Origin: Bacteroidota bacterium
Lineage (GTDB): Bacteria > Bacteroidota > Bacteroidia > Chitinophagales > Chitinophagaceae
Reading direction: 5' to 3'
DNA length: 64,000 nt
Assembly (NCBI GenBank): GCA_028876495.1
Contig: JAGWRO010000055.1
Span: forward strand, 1-64,000
Position numbers and translations under genes: made by a program. Position 1 is the stretch's first letter. Every line of letters starts with the position of its first letter. This document shows, in pieces, positions 16,224 through 25,751 of this stretch. The notes under the pieces are model-generated. The model did not search any database. It had not been told where the DNA came from and saw only the letters and a list, made by a program, of their open reading frames with translations.

Positions 16224-16850
16224 ATGAAAAATAAAGAAAACTCACGCGATATATTTGAAACGAAATGCTGGCAATATAAAATTATTGATGATCCTTACCA
16301 GGTATTTGCTGAAAGTTTTTGTTTTGCCAACATTTCATCTTTTAGAAAAGTCATCAGGCAGGTATTATTATTTGCAACTAAAAGCAAAGTTTTTAATAAA
16401 GAAGAACCTGCTGCCCTGTTGGCAGAATTTAAGGCGGTAATATCTGTTATACTTGCTGCCAACAAAATAAACGAGGAAAAAAGATCCGGTTCTTTAAAAC
16501 TGACGCTTGAAAAATTCGCGGATAAAAGGCTTTATGCAAGGCCGTTCTCAGCCTGCCCGGAATGGGAATACTTGCCTAAGGTGCTTTCCATAAAAGAATA
16601 CAAGAATCCGTATAAAGTATTTCAAAAGTTTTTTAAATACCAGCCAGTAGAAAAATGGCGTGAAGATATAGGATTGGTACTGGATTACGCTTTGGGCGCT
16701 TATACCGATAGCTGTGATCTGAAGCTGTTGAAAATGTATTTTCACCTGGTTAAACTAATGGAGGCAGCGCATATCATTGATGTGCGGGAAGTGACACATG
16801 TTGATGGTTATCTAAAGGCAGGTTTGCAGGAAACAGGTGATGTTGGTTAA
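16224..16850 (+). CDS. Unknown protein with duplicated DPY..AAH helical module (copy B)
   Basis: The 208-residue protein is a paralogue of the one at 14837. Module 1 begins DPYQVFAESF and module 2 begins NPYKVFQKFF, with YQPVEKWREDIGLVLDYAL following. It ends FHLVKLMEAAHIIDVRE plus a short tail, where copy A has VHLAKLIESAHLLDVRE. The two-fold internal repeat within each protein, plus gene duplication, gives four related modules in the cluster. Function is unknown; a scaffold or ligand-binding helical domain is plausible. Confidence 0.7.
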   Translation: MKNKENSRDIFETKCWQYKIIDDPYQVFAESFCFANISSFRKVIRQVLLFATKSKVFNKEEPAALLAEFKAVISVILAANKINEEKRSGSLKLTLEKFADKRLYARPFSACPEWEYLPKVLSIKEYKNPYKVFQKFFKYQPVEKWREDIGLVLDYALGAYTDSCDLKLLKMYFHLVKLMEAAHIIDVREVTHVDGYLKAGLQETGDVG

Positions 16851-16896
16851 GCACAGATACAGTTTTTGGTTACCAATATTCAGGATATTGCTATTC

Positions 16897-17235
16897 TCAT
16901 TTAACCAAAACCGGCACCCTGTATTTTTCGAGATAAGAGGGTGAGAAATAATATACTTTTTCAGCTACGGGGGAAATAAAGATCGCAATGTTTTTCTCCT
17001 TGACCGGACAGTTAACTGTCTTTATTATCTTTCTGAATTTCTTTAATACCAGGGCAACTTTTTCTGCCGGAAATTTGGCCAATAATTCCTTTTCTACCAT
17101 GTCTGCCCGGTTTTCCAGCAATTTAAGCAGGGCTTCTTTCTTTTTCATTTTCATCTCATAAGGCAATATGAGTGAGATGCGCGGTATACTTTGGTTCTCA
17201 TCGGTGAATTCGAGGTCATTAGTACTATTATACAT
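16897..17235 (-). CDS. Hypothetical protein, 112 residues
   Basis: This lysine-rich protein has ISLILPYEMKMKKKEALLKL, a helical middle (LAKFPAEKVALVLKKFRKII), then KEKNIAIFISPVAEKVYYFS. The strand/helix order and the NIAIFISPVAEKVYYF segment faintly resemble the N-terminal domain of bacterial eRF1-like (BaeRF) proteins, which would make this a short or truncated member. I would not assign a function. It is convergent with the DPY cluster. Confidence 0.45.
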   Translation of the reverse strand: MYNSTNDLEFTDENQSIPRISLILPYEMKMKKKEALLKLLENRADMVEKELLAKFPAEKVALVLKKFRKIIKTVNCPVKEKNIAIFISPVAEKVYYFSPSYLEKYRVPVLVK

Positions 17236-17381
17236 AGTGCCAGGTTTTTTTTAATCCGGCAAATTAGAGAACCATGACCGCCCATTTTATGATCGTCGTT
17301 ATTTGGCACTATGATGTTTATCATCCGGGGAAGTACGTGGGATGGTAAAGTGAAAGCAAACCCCCGTTGTTCTAAGTGAAA
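17236..17381. other. Intergenic stretch before the MITE-like repeat
   Basis: No supported gene. A minus-strand frame covering this part runs through the repeat and has no family signature. Confidence 0.5.
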
Positions 17382-17552
17382 ATTGTAATTCGAAGCAACG
17401 TCTCCGTCGTTGTTTTTCAAACCTATATTAAATTCTTCCGGGACGTTGCGTGAAGGATAGATCAGAATCCTTATTTTGCACTAATGGTTCAATGACGCAA
17501 CGCCTAAAGGAGGGTTACACGTAGCTTCGATGATCCACGAGCGAGACGTTGA
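17382..17552. repeat. MITE-like interspersed repeat, copy 1
   Basis: About 170 bases are nearly identical to 22158-22328. The ends form an inverted repeat: GCAACGTCTC at 17395-17404 and GAGACGTTG at 17543-17551. An inner pair (GACGTTGCGT near 17442 and ACGCAACG near 17495) can form further hairpins, as can the CAACG..CGTTG at the left end. There is no coding capacity. It is a small non-autonomous mobile element or extragenic palindrome family. Confidence 0.8.
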
Positions 17553-17674
17553 GAAGACGGTGTAAAGGAAATAGGCTAATATTACATTCGCAGTAAAAGG
17601 AAGGATTGTTATGTGGTAATTAAATTGCAATAACTTAATTTCATATTCCGTTTACCGTGTTGAATTTCTAAATT

Positions 17675-18643
17675 ATGAAGAAACTACTGCTTATCCTTTC
17701 AATTTCATCTTTGGTATTTTTTGCGTCATGCAAAAAAGACAAAAACCAATCGCCGCCTTCTCCTGTTCCCAACGACACTCTTTCTGCAGGTTGGCAGAAA
17801 ATAAACTTTATTGATTCATCTTATTTGGTTGATATATTCTTTATTAACAATACCGGTTTTGTAGTAAGCTCAAATATTTATAAGTCATCAGATGGCGGTA
17901 ATACCTGGGCTCAACTTACATCACCATCAGGCCTTGGTCCAAACCCTTTTGCAAACATTGGAATGGGAAATGAGATGAATGCAATTTTTGTTAGCCCTCT
18001 TAATCAACTAGTTTCCACGCATAATGCCGGAGCGAGCTTCGCTATTAAAACTCTGTCAACCTCTTTGTTAACAGATGTGTTTTTTGTAGATTCAATCATT
18101 GCTTATGCCGTTGGTAAAAGTGTGTGGAAAACAATTGACGCAGGAGATAATTGGACAAAGCTCTATGATTTTACGGCTTCGACCGGATGGAATTCGATTT
18201 TTTTTACCAATGAACAAACCGGTTGGGTAATAAAACGGGAAGGTGTATTTAAAACAATAAATGGCGGCATAGACTGGCAATTAGTCAATACAGATACATT
18301 CAACCTTAGTAGTGCACAAGCCATTTTTTTTCTTAATTCGGATACTGGTTATATTTCAAATAGTTACTCTGTTGAAAAAACTGTGAACGGAGGCTCTTCA
18401 TGGAATAAAGTTTTCACCTGCATACATACTTCTGCTTATCACGATATTCATTTTGTTTCAGAAAACGTTGGTTATATTACGGATGGCCCTTGCATTTTTA
18501 GAACCACAGATGGCGGAAATACCTGGACAAAAGTAGTGGCATTGGCCTCTTCATACCGATCCTTCGTCGAATTGCATTTTGCTGATGCAAACCATGGATG
18601 GGCTTGCGGTGGAAAGGGGACTATAGTAAAATTTAGTCAATAG
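17675..18643 (+). CDS. Ycf48-like beta-propeller lipoprotein
   Basis: The 322-residue protein has a lipoprotein signal (MKKLLLILSISSLVFFASC) with Cys at 19, then a Lys/Pro linker and repeated BNR/Ycf48-type blades. Visible blades include YKSSDGGNTWAQL, WKTIDAGDNWTKL, FKTINGGIDWQLV, EKTVNGGSSWNKV and FRTTDGGNTWTKV, ending in a GGKGTIVKF blade. Such proteins sit on the outer membrane or periplasmic face of Bacteroidota. The ligand is unknown. It ends five bases from the convergent T9SS cargo gene. Confidence 0.8.
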   Translation: MKKLLLILSISSLVFFASCKKDKNQSPPSPVPNDTLSAGWQKINFIDSSYLVDIFFINNTGFVVSSNIYKSSDGGNTWAQLTSPSGLGPNPFANIGMGNEMNAIFVSPLNQLVSTHNAGASFAIKTLSTSLLTDVFFVDSIIAYAVGKSVWKTIDAGDNWTKLYDFTASTGWNSIFFTNEQTGWVIKREGVFKTINGGIDWQLVNTDTFNLSSAQAIFFLNSDTGYISNSYSVEKTVNGGSSWNKVFTCIHTSAYHDIHFVSENVGYITDGPCIFRTTDGGNTWTKVVALASSYRSFVELHFADANHGWACGGKGTIVKFSQ

Positions 18644-18648
18644 ATTTT

Positions 18649-21330
18649 TCACCTGATCAATACAAAAGTCCCTTTTAAAAGTATTTTTCCTTTTTCATTG
18701 GTTCCTTCAATTATATAAACGTATACTCCTGTTGCCTGTTGCTTTCCGTTAATGGTTCCATCCCAACCTTTGCTACTATTTTCTGTTGAAAATATTTTAG
18801 CTCCCCATGCATCATAAATTGAAAATACTTTAAGCGTTAGTGAAATACCAGGCGGAATTCTATAAACATCATTTTTCCCATCTCCGTTTGGTGTAAAAGC
18901 ATTCGGCATGTAAAATGGTTTTACAATTTTTACAATAACAGATTTGCTTGCCATGCAACCATCGCTGCTTACCGCGGTTAATGTGTAGGTAGTATTATCC
19001 ATCAAAGGGATTGTTGTGGGCGACAATGCAGCTGGATTTTCTAATTTATCAGCCGGTGTCCATTCAAAGGAACTAACATTGCCTGCAATAGTTCCGTTTA
19101 ATTGTAATTGGCCGCCTACATTAATCAGTGTGTCCCCGGGACTAATATCAATCACCGGAGAACTTACTGTCATACTCACTGTATTAGAGCTAACACTTAA
19201 GCTTATGCAGGGATTGACTATCGTTAACAGGCAACTTACCTGGTCTCCGTTTGAAAGATTCTTGCTGCTAAATGTTGGTGAATGATCACCCACAATAGTA
19301 TTGTTTACTGTCCATTGATAAACAGGATGGGCGCCTGCATTTACAGGATTGGCATTGAAGGTAACTGTTGCACCGGCACAAATGCTATCCGCAGAAGCGC
19401 TAATGGTTACCGAGGATGCATTAGAAGAAGTATCATTGATTTTAATGTTATTGGAAATAACAGTTCCGCCTGCCATACAACTTGTATTATCAGAATACAC
19501 GCAGGTGATAACATCCCCTGTTTTCAATGTATTGGCCGAAAAATCGGGTGAATTGACCCCCGTATTTTGTCCGTTTATTCGCCATTGAAATACTGATGAA
19601 GGGCCATCGTTAGTAACGGTCGCATTAAAATTATTGGTTACGCAGTCGCATGCGAAGTTGTTATCTGCCGTAATGTGGATAGACGGATTAATAATGTTAT
19701 GGTTCGTATGTATGGTAAGGGATTGGGATGCCTGCAAGCCTGAGTTATTGCAAGAGGGTCCTCCGCTTATTACGGTACAAATAATCAAATCATTTTCCTG
19801 AAAATCTGAGGCCGAATATACAGGGCTGTTTGTACCTACGGATATTCCATTCCTTGTCCATTGATAGGTCGGATCAAGTCCTGCAAAAGTGACAATAGCT
19901 TTGATGTCTGTTAAACTATTTGAGCAAACCAGTCCGGAAGACGGGTCAAGAGCGATTGCAGGCGGCGGCACTGAACTTAGTGGCGCAGATAATTTGATCA
20001 CCCAATAATCAGAGCTTTCAACAATATACTTACCGGGCACTGGTTGATGATAGCCTTCTATATCAGGGGAGGTCGTATTTCCAACTGCTATAAAACTTCC
20101 GTCATTCAAAGGTTGAATACACCGGATCTCATCAGCATCATTGCCACCGAAACTTTTCTGCCATTGAAGATCACCCGCATTATTAATTTTAAATGCCCAT
20201 GCATCCATATTACCGGAATTACATGTCAAATCATAATTGGAAGAGGAAGAAGAACAGGCTACAACATAGCCTCTATCTGGTGTAGGTTGAATAAAATACC
20301 CGTAGTCATTCCCAGTTCCCCCATAACATTTCTTCCATTGAATATTTCCTGTATTATCCACTTTCAAAATCCAGATATCGTAATCGCCGGTGCCGGAAGG
20401 ACGCTTACCGGTAACATCCCCATCGTATGAACCTGAGAACCCAGCCACGATATATCCTCCGTCATTCGTTACCCTGACACACCATGCTTCATCCAGGGCC
20501 GTACCTCCGTAAGTTTTTTGCCACTGAATATTCCCGGATTTATCGAGTTTTACCAGCCAGTAATCGCCTATGCCATGATTATTTGTAACATCTCCATCAG
20601 TTGATTCTTCGAATCCTGCAATGATGCAACCTCCGTCTGCTGTTGACTGTATACTGTTTGCTTGTTCGTATTTACTGCCGCCCAGGCATTTTTGCCAAAT
20701 AAGATTCCCGGTTTCATCAATTTTAATTACCCACCAATCCATACCGCCATGATTGCCCTTTACATCACCGTCGTTTGACAAAGTATGCCCGGCAATAAAA
20801 TAGCCACCATCAGCCGCTATCGATAATGAAAGAGCATAATCTTCCTGGCTTCCTCCATACATTTTTTGCCAGATTATATCTCCTTTATTATTCAATCTTA
20901 CTACCCAAAAATCTAAACCACCATGGTTACCTGTTAAATTACAGTTGCGGGATGCTGCTGAGCCGGCGACCACATAACCGCCATCGGCAGTTTGCAATAT
21001 ATAGGCTCCTGTCTCTGAATCAGTACCCCCTAAAGATTTTTGCCATTGAATATTTCCTGATTTATCCAGTTTTACCACCCAAATATCCCCGACTGTGGCA
21101 TTGCCATGATGCCCCGTCACATCGCCATTATCGGCCCCATAGGCTGAACCAACCACGATATAGCCACCATCAGAAGTGAGTTGAATGTTATTCGCATCTT
21201 CGCCGTCATTACTACCCAAACATTTCTGCCATTGAATCTCAGGTGCCTGGGCATATAAAAAATTATTGGCTGTGATTAAAAAAAAAGATAGAAACAGGGC
21301 GAATTTTCGAATTAAGTGTAGTAGTGGCAT
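18649..21330 (-). CDS. Large secreted repeat protein with T9SS type B (CHU_C) sorting domain
   Basis: The 893-residue protein starts with a signal peptide (cleavage near LYAQA). It then has seven propeller-like repeats of about 55-60 residues, each with DGGYIVVG/GDVTG, a WVVKLD strand and a W-Q-K-x-x-G-G close. The middle (about 455-790) holds Ig/PKD-like segments with paired Cys. The end (MPNAFTPNGDGKNDVYRI, then VYVYIIEG) is the gliding-associated C-terminal domain recognised by the type IX secretion system. It is surface or secreted, possibly adhesive. No catalytic site is seen. Confidence 0.85.
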   Translation of the reverse strand: MPLLHLIRKFALFLSFFLITANNFLYAQAPEIQWQKCLGSNDGEDANNIQLTSDGGYIVVGSAYGADNGDVTGHHGNATVGDIWVVKLDKSGNIQWQKSLGGTDSETGAYILQTADGGYVVAGSAASRNCNLTGNHGGLDFWVVRLNNKGDIIWQKMYGGSQEDYALSLSIAADGGYFIAGHTLSNDGDVKGNHGGMDWWVIKIDETGNLIWQKCLGGSKYEQANSIQSTADGGCIIAGFEESTDGDVTNNHGIGDYWLVKLDKSGNIQWQKTYGGTALDEAWCVRVTNDGGYIVAGFSGSYDGDVTGKRPSGTGDYDIWILKVDNTGNIQWKKCYGGTGNDYGYFIQPTPDRGYVVACSSSSSNYDLTCNSGNMDAWAFKINNAGDLQWQKSFGGNDADEIRCIQPLNDGSFIAVGNTTSPDIEGYHQPVPGKYIVESSDYWVIKLSAPLSSVPPPAIALDPSSGLVCSNSLTDIKAIVTFAGLDPTYQWTRNGISVGTNSPVYSASDFQENDLIICTVISGGPSCNNSGLQASQSLTIHTNHNIINPSIHITADNNFACDCVTNNFNATVTNDGPSSVFQWRINGQNTGVNSPDFSANTLKTGDVITCVYSDNTSCMAGGTVISNNIKINDTSSNASSVTISASADSICAGATVTFNANPVNAGAHPVYQWTVNNTIVGDHSPTFSSKNLSNGDQVSCLLTIVNPCISLSVSSNTVSMTVSSPVIDISPGDTLINVGGQLQLNGTIAGNVSSFEWTPADKLENPAALSPTTIPLMDNTTYTLTAVSSDGCMASKSVIVKIVKPFYMPNAFTPNGDGKNDVYRIPPGISLTLKVFSIYDAWGAKIFSTENSSKGWDGTINGKQQATGVYVYIIEGTNEKGKILLKGTFVLIR

Positions 21331-21748
21331 CAGTATAAAAGAATAAAGGTAATAGTTAGCTATTGCATTTACAATAGTACGTTGGGTCGCTTTTCCGAAG
21401 GGTAATAGTAAAATGAAAATCCAAAACTATTCAGATCATAAAGCTATAATTGTGGTCCGTGAGCCACGAACCATGGCGTGTGGCCAAAATAAAAATCATT
21501 CTTATTTGTTGGTTTACTGCCAGGCAATGATGAAAGGGTTGCTTCGTCGACAATTGCATTACATTAAACGAAGAGCATCCCTTTGACAAGCTCCGGGTGG
21601 AAGCGCTTACCGACCCCTTCCTTGCGGGTATCCTCTTATGATATTTCTGAATTAATATTACCTTAGAAATATTATGTCAACTAACTTTGATAATACTTTC
21701 AAAACATTCAAAAAAATTATTTTTTATAACCATTATTAACTTTTAAAG
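21331..21748. other. Intergenic region with a REP-like hairpin
   Basis: No gene is visible. A nine-pair hairpin with a three-base loop lies at 21453-21473 (TGGTCCGTG/CACGAACCA, one mismatch). A related shorter hairpin lies at 22368-22382. Confidence 0.6.
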
Positions 21749-22090
21749 ATGAAAAAAAAATTATTTGGAGTTCTTGCCACTATTGTACTAATTCTTTCCA
21801 TGGCCTTTAAATATTCGGGCAATGACCTGAATAAAAACTATGCTGAGGTCGACCAAATAAATGGGTGCTATTTATTTGTAAATTCAAAACCAGTACTACC
21901 CTATGAGTATTTAGGAACAGTAGAAATAACAAAAAAAGATGCAAGAAAATATCTATTAACTGACCAATATCAGGCGGTAAGAGATTTATTAATTAAAAAA
22001 ATAAAAGAACAATATCCAAACGCCGAAGGTATTATTTTTGACTTTCATGATGGTGGTACTGATAAAGCGGACGCACTCAGATTTAAATGA
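21749..22090 (+). CDS. Secreted small protein of unknown function
   Basis: The 113-residue protein has an N-terminal hydrophobic signal (about residues 1-20) without a lipobox. The rest begins AEVDQINGCYLFVNSKPVLP and ends with YPNAEGIIFDFHDGGTDKADAL, a mixed alpha/beta layout. I recognise no family. It has repeats on both sides and no operon partner. Confidence 0.6.
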   Translation: MKKKLFGVLATIVLILSMAFKYSGNDLNKNYAEVDQINGCYLFVNSKPVLPYEYLGTVEITKKDARKYLLTDQYQAVRDLLIKKIKEQYPNAEGIIFDFHDGGTDKADALRFK

Positions 22091-22157
22091 TATGAATTAA
22101 GATAGCAAAGTATAGGGCAGGTCTACTTTTGATCTTAAGTTTTTGCCTACTTTAAAT

Positions 22158-22328
22158 ATTGTAATTCGAAGCAACGTCTCCGTCGTTGTTTTTCAAACCT
22201 ATATTAAATTCTTCCGGGATGTTGCGTGAAGGATAGAGCAGAATCCTTATTTTGCACTAATGGTTCAATGACGCAACGTCTTCAGGAGGGTTGCACGTAG
22301 CTTTGATAATCGAAGAGTGAGACGTTGC
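22158..22328. repeat. MITE-like interspersed repeat, copy 2
   Basis: This copy is nearly identical to 17382-17552. It keeps perfect terminal inverted repeats, GCAACGTCTC (22171-22180) and GAGACGTTGC (22319-22328). Substitutions relative to copy 1 are scattered, as expected for a dispersed family. It lies between the small secreted gene and the glycosidase-like gene. Confidence 0.85.
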
Positions 22329-22729
22329 TGAGAACAAGAATCGATAGGGATAATAAAGAAGATAAGTTTCGTGTGCCACGAACCAGGGATAGGGGAAGTA
22401 AGCTAAAACTAAAAGATATTATAAGACATTTCAATTCCCATTCTTATTGGTCTTCTAAATAGTAAAGAGCGTGTTGTTGGTGTTGAGCGGGGACAATCGC
22501 GGTTGCTTCACTAACAAAACGAGGTTGGCAAATATTGCAATTAGAACCTTCAATGTTTGAAGATACCGGAGATGCTAATATGGATCTTATTTTAAAATTA
22601 ATATAAAAATTAACCCGGTAAAAGAAAGTATGGGTAACTTAAACGGATTGAGGCGCATTGATGTGTAAGGCTACACGCTAAAGAAGTAAAGATGATAAAT
22701 ATTTTTCCAAATCTACATAAGTTAAAAAA
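22329..22729. other. Intergenic region upstream of the glycosidase-like gene
   Basis: No gene is supported. It contains the short hairpin at 22368-22382 and several AT-rich stretches. I see no clear -33/-7 promoter. Confidence 0.5.
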
Positions 22730-24202
22730 ATGCATAATCATTTTTCCAGGTACGGCCGTATCGGTGCGTTATGGTTCATGGCTTTTCTTATTGCAGGAAA
22801 GCTTCCGGCACAAAACACGATCCGGTTAGATCCGGCAAACCATCACTATCTGCTGTATCAAAATAAACCCGTTGTTTTGATAACCTCCGCAGAGCATTAT
22901 GGCGCATTAATCAATCTTGATTTCGATTATGTAAAATATTTGGATGCATTGAATAAAGAAGGCATGAACAATACGCGCGTTTTTTCGGGCGCTTATGTAG
23001 AAAGAAAAGGTGATATAAAATTTATGCATTATGGCAATACACTTGCACCCAAACCCGGCAGGTTGATAACACCATGGAAACGCAGCAATATAGTGGGTTA
23101 TGCCAACGGAGGAAATAAATTTGACCTGGATCAATGGAATGAACCCTACTTTTCGAGAGTAAAGGATCTTTTAAAACAGGCGGCGAAAAGACATATTATG
23201 GTGGAGTTCACCCTGTTTGGAAATCAATATGGCGATGGCATTTATTCTTACTCACCCTTATATCCGGGCAATAACATCCAGGGAGCAGGGATAAAAGGGA
23301 AAGGCGGGTTTATTTATTTTCAATCTTTACGGGATGCTGCGTTAGTGGCAAGACAGGATGCTGTGTTGGTAAAAATAGTAAAAGAACTGAACGGTTTTGA
23401 CAACCTGTATTATGAAATATCCAATGAGCCATACAATGAAGTTAAAGATTCATCATTGGTAGATCAATGGCATAGCCATTTGGTAAATCTTATCAGGAAA
23501 ACTGAAAAGACTTTGCCAAAAAAGCATCTCATAGCTACCAACCAGGCAATTGTAGATAATCCGGATGTAGATATTGCTAATTATCATTATGTTCATATTC
23601 CAAATAGTCCTGATTTTGATTCTTTGTTACGTCTTAATAAAGTGATCAGCATGGATGAAACTATGGGGTCACTGAAAGATGCGGATGCCAATGATGTACG
23701 GGTGGAAGCATGGGATTTTATTTTACACGGCGGTGGTGCATACAATAACCTGAGCTGGGAATATACACCCGGTAAGCCGAAGGGCACTCCCGGATCGGAT
23801 ACGGTGAGACAATATCTGATGCACCTGCAAAAATTTATAACCAGTTTTGATTATACCAAAATGAATTATTTGCCAAAGCTATTGATCAAAGTACCGGGCA
23901 AAGCCATTACCCGTTTACTGGCAGAACCGGGTAAGCAATATGCGCTTTATATCCATCACAGCAAGCCGTATGAAGCTGCGCCCTCCACTGATGGTATATG
24001 GAAATACGAAGCGGATGTAAGTGACTTTCGTGATACCGTGCGTTTAAAACTTCCTGCCGGAACTTATACTTTCAAATGGTACCATCCCTCATCCGGAGTA
24101 TGGGCAAAGTCATATTCACTTCATTTGGCTAAAGAAACCAACTATTCTTTTTATTCAGAACCCTTTAAAACAGATATAGCGTTGGGGATTATAAAAAAAT
24201 AG
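22730..24202 (+). CDS. Secreted clan-A-like glycoside hydrolase
   Basis: The 490-residue protein has a signal peptide (cleavage near KLPAQN), then a TIM-barrel region. YYEISNEPYN (about 228-236) supplies the Asn-Glu acid/base pair (N232-E233) of clan A (GH5-type) glycosidases. The SMDET at about 308-312 is a candidate for the nucleophile Glu (E310). Residues 395-490 look like a beta-sandwich putative collagen-binding or carbohydrate-binding C-terminal domain. Substrate cannot be read from sequence. No SusCD pair is nearby, so it is probably a stand-alone periplasmic or secreted enzyme. Confidence 0.75.
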   Translation: MHNHFSRYGRIGALWFMAFLIAGKLPAQNTIRLDPANHHYLLYQNKPVVLITSAEHYGALINLDFDYVKYLDALNKEGMNNTRVFSGAYVERKGDIKFMHYGNTLAPKPGRLITPWKRSNIVGYANGGNKFDLDQWNEPYFSRVKDLLKQAAKRHIMVEFTLFGNQYGDGIYSYSPLYPGNNIQGAGIKGKGGFIYFQSLRDAALVARQDAVLVKIVKELNGFDNLYYEISNEPYNEVKDSSLVDQWHSHLVNLIRKTEKTLPKKHLIATNQAIVDNPDVDIANYHYVHIPNSPDFDSLLRLNKVISMDETMGSLKDADANDVRVEAWDFILHGGGAYNNLSWEYTPGKPKGTPGSDTVRQYLMHLQKFITSFDYTKMNYLPKLLIKVPGKAITRLLAEPGKQYALYIHHSKPYEAAPSTDGIWKYEADVSDFRDTVRLKLPAGTYTFKWYHPSSGVWAKSYSLHLAKETNYSFYSEPFKTDIALGIIKK

Positions 24203-24217
24203 TCTTGTAAAAGATTA

Positions 24218-24290
24218 TGATTCCAGGCAACGTCTCCATCGTTATTTTCTAATTTATATTAATGCCTTTAGGGACGTTGCGCGAGGCTGC
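24218..24290. repeat. MITE-like repeat, partial diverged copy 3
   Basis: Only the left half is present: GCAACGTCTCCATCGTT, a TTAAT-rich middle, then GGGACGTTGCGCGAGG. Compared with the two full copies it ends near the internal GACGTTGCG arm, so the right half is missing. Confidence 0.65.
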
Positions 24291-24392
24291 ATCTCACATG
24301 CAGCAATTTCCACCTTTTCAATGTCTTGTATATTTAACTGAGATTTTTAAAATTTCAGTATGCCTTTTGATTTACCAATTAAAACTGCTTGT

Positions 24393-24938
24393 ATGAAAAA
24401 TTTGCTCTTCATTTTTTGCATTCTTCTTCTTACTTCCTGTTGGAAATTTAATCCGGGTTATCATTCACGACCAAAAGTTTGGGGAAACAAGCCCGTATAT
24501 GCTGCTGTAGATTCTGCCAAAAAAATTTTGTATGATCCTGTGATGCATCCGCTCATAAATGCCGGAAATATTTACGCTTTTAAAGATGCTATTTTCCAGG
24601 TAGATGTGGGCCGTGGAATTCACGTGATTGATAATTCGGTTCCGGCCAACGCACACCGGGTTGGTTTTATTACCATAAATGGTTGCCAACAGATTTCTAT
24701 CCAGGGTTCCTATTTATACACGAATAGTTATAGTGACCTGGTGACCATCGATATTTCTGATCCTGAGCATATGAAAATTGTAAGCAGGCTTGCCAATACA
24801 TTTCCCGAGATGGCATATGACTATCCTTTGATTCAGCCGGAAGAAAGCGGGTATTACGAATGTACCGGGTATAGAGAAGATAGCGTTATCGTCGGCTGGG
24901 TAAAAGATTCTATACCGCAAGGTTGTTATAAAAATTAA
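24393..24938 (+). CDS. Lipoprotein with LVIVD-like repeats
   Basis: I chose the ATG at 24393 (MKNLLFIFCILLLTSC) because it begins a clean lipoprotein signal with Cys at residue 16. The frame opens at 24360 with a non-signal extension. The protein includes DVGRGIHVIDNSVPANAHRV and DISDPEHMKIVSRLANTFPE, the LVIVD beta-propeller pattern. At 181 residues it is shorter than usual members and may hold only part of a propeller. It is followed after 24 bases by a related lipoprotein, so the two are probably one unit. Confidence 0.7.
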   Translation: MKNLLFIFCILLLTSCWKFNPGYHSRPKVWGNKPVYAAVDSAKKILYDPVMHPLINAGNIYAFKDAIFQVDVGRGIHVIDNSVPANAHRVGFITINGCQQISIQGSYLYTNSYSDLVTIDISDPEHMKIVSRLANTFPEMAYDYPLIQPEESGYYECTGYREDSVIVGWVKDSIPQGCYKN

Positions 24939-24962
24939 TTCCTTTTTTAAAAATTAATACGC

Positions 24963-25709
24963 ATGAAAATATTCATCGTTCCTAAAAAATTATTGATCCT
25001 TCTTTGTGTTGTTTTCCTGTACTCCTGTCAGAAAGAAGCCGCCACCAATGCTTCTGTACAAACGGGCAAGAGCGGTTCGATCACCCGTTTTACCATTGCC
25101 AAAAACTATTTGTACGTTGTCACTAATCACTATTTATCAGTTTATTCTCTCAGTAATCCTGCGAAGCCAGAGAAGGTGCACACCTCAGATCTCAACTACG
25201 ATATAGAAACCATTTATCCTTATAACAACTATTTATTCCTGGGCACGCGCACGGGTTTATATATTTATTCAATTGACACGGCCTCTGCGCCCAGCCTGAT
25301 CGGGCTGGCAAAGCACGCCAGAAGTTGCGATCCTGTTGTTGTTAATGATTCTGTTGCATTTGTTACTTTAAAAAGTTCCAGTAGTTGTGGGCCGGCCCAG
25401 GCGGGACTATATATTCACGATATTACCGACATCAACAATCCTGTATTAAAAACCACGATTCCTTTGCCCGACCCTGCAGGTCTTGGCATCCAGGATAGTA
25501 TTTTGTATGTGTGCTGCGGAAGCAACGGAATGAAAGTGTTTAATATAAAAGATCCGTATTCGCCAACGCTGATTTCTACGCAGACTGACGGAAATTATTT
25601 GGATGTAATTCCTTACAATGGCATTTTGATCTGCGACGATATGGAAGGAATTATTTTGTATGATATTCATGAACCAGGGAAACCGGTTTTGATTAAAAAG
25701 ATTTCATAG
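24963..25709 (+). CDS. LVIVD-repeat beta-propeller lipoprotein
   Basis: The 248-residue protein has a lipobox (VVFLYSC) and repeated propeller motifs: YLSVYSLSNPAKPEKVHT, GLYIYSIDTASAPSLIGL, GLYIHDITDINNPVLKTT, MKVFNIKDPYSPTLIST and IILYDIHEPGKPVLIK. This is the LVIVD pattern, shared with the upstream lipoprotein. It is a likely outer-membrane-anchored propeller of unknown ligand. Confidence 0.75.
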   Translation: MKIFIVPKKLLILLCVVFLYSCQKEAATNASVQTGKSGSITRFTIAKNYLYVVTNHYLSVYSLSNPAKPEKVHTSDLNYDIETIYPYNNYLFLGTRTGLYIYSIDTASAPSLIGLAKHARSCDPVVVNDSVAFVTLKSSSSCGPAQAGLYIHDITDINNPVLKTTIPLPDPAGLGIQDSILYVCCGSNGMKVFNIKDPYSPTLISTQTDGNYLDVIPYNGILICDDMEGIILYDIHEPGKPVLIKKIS

Positions 25710-25751
25710 CAAATGATGTAGGCTGCTTATCCATTATCATCGGCAATTCCT

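Noticed and set aside
19016-21179. Several plus-strand frames of 79-128 residues opposite the T9SS cargo gene
   Set aside because: They are antisense shadows of a repeat-rich coding sequence.
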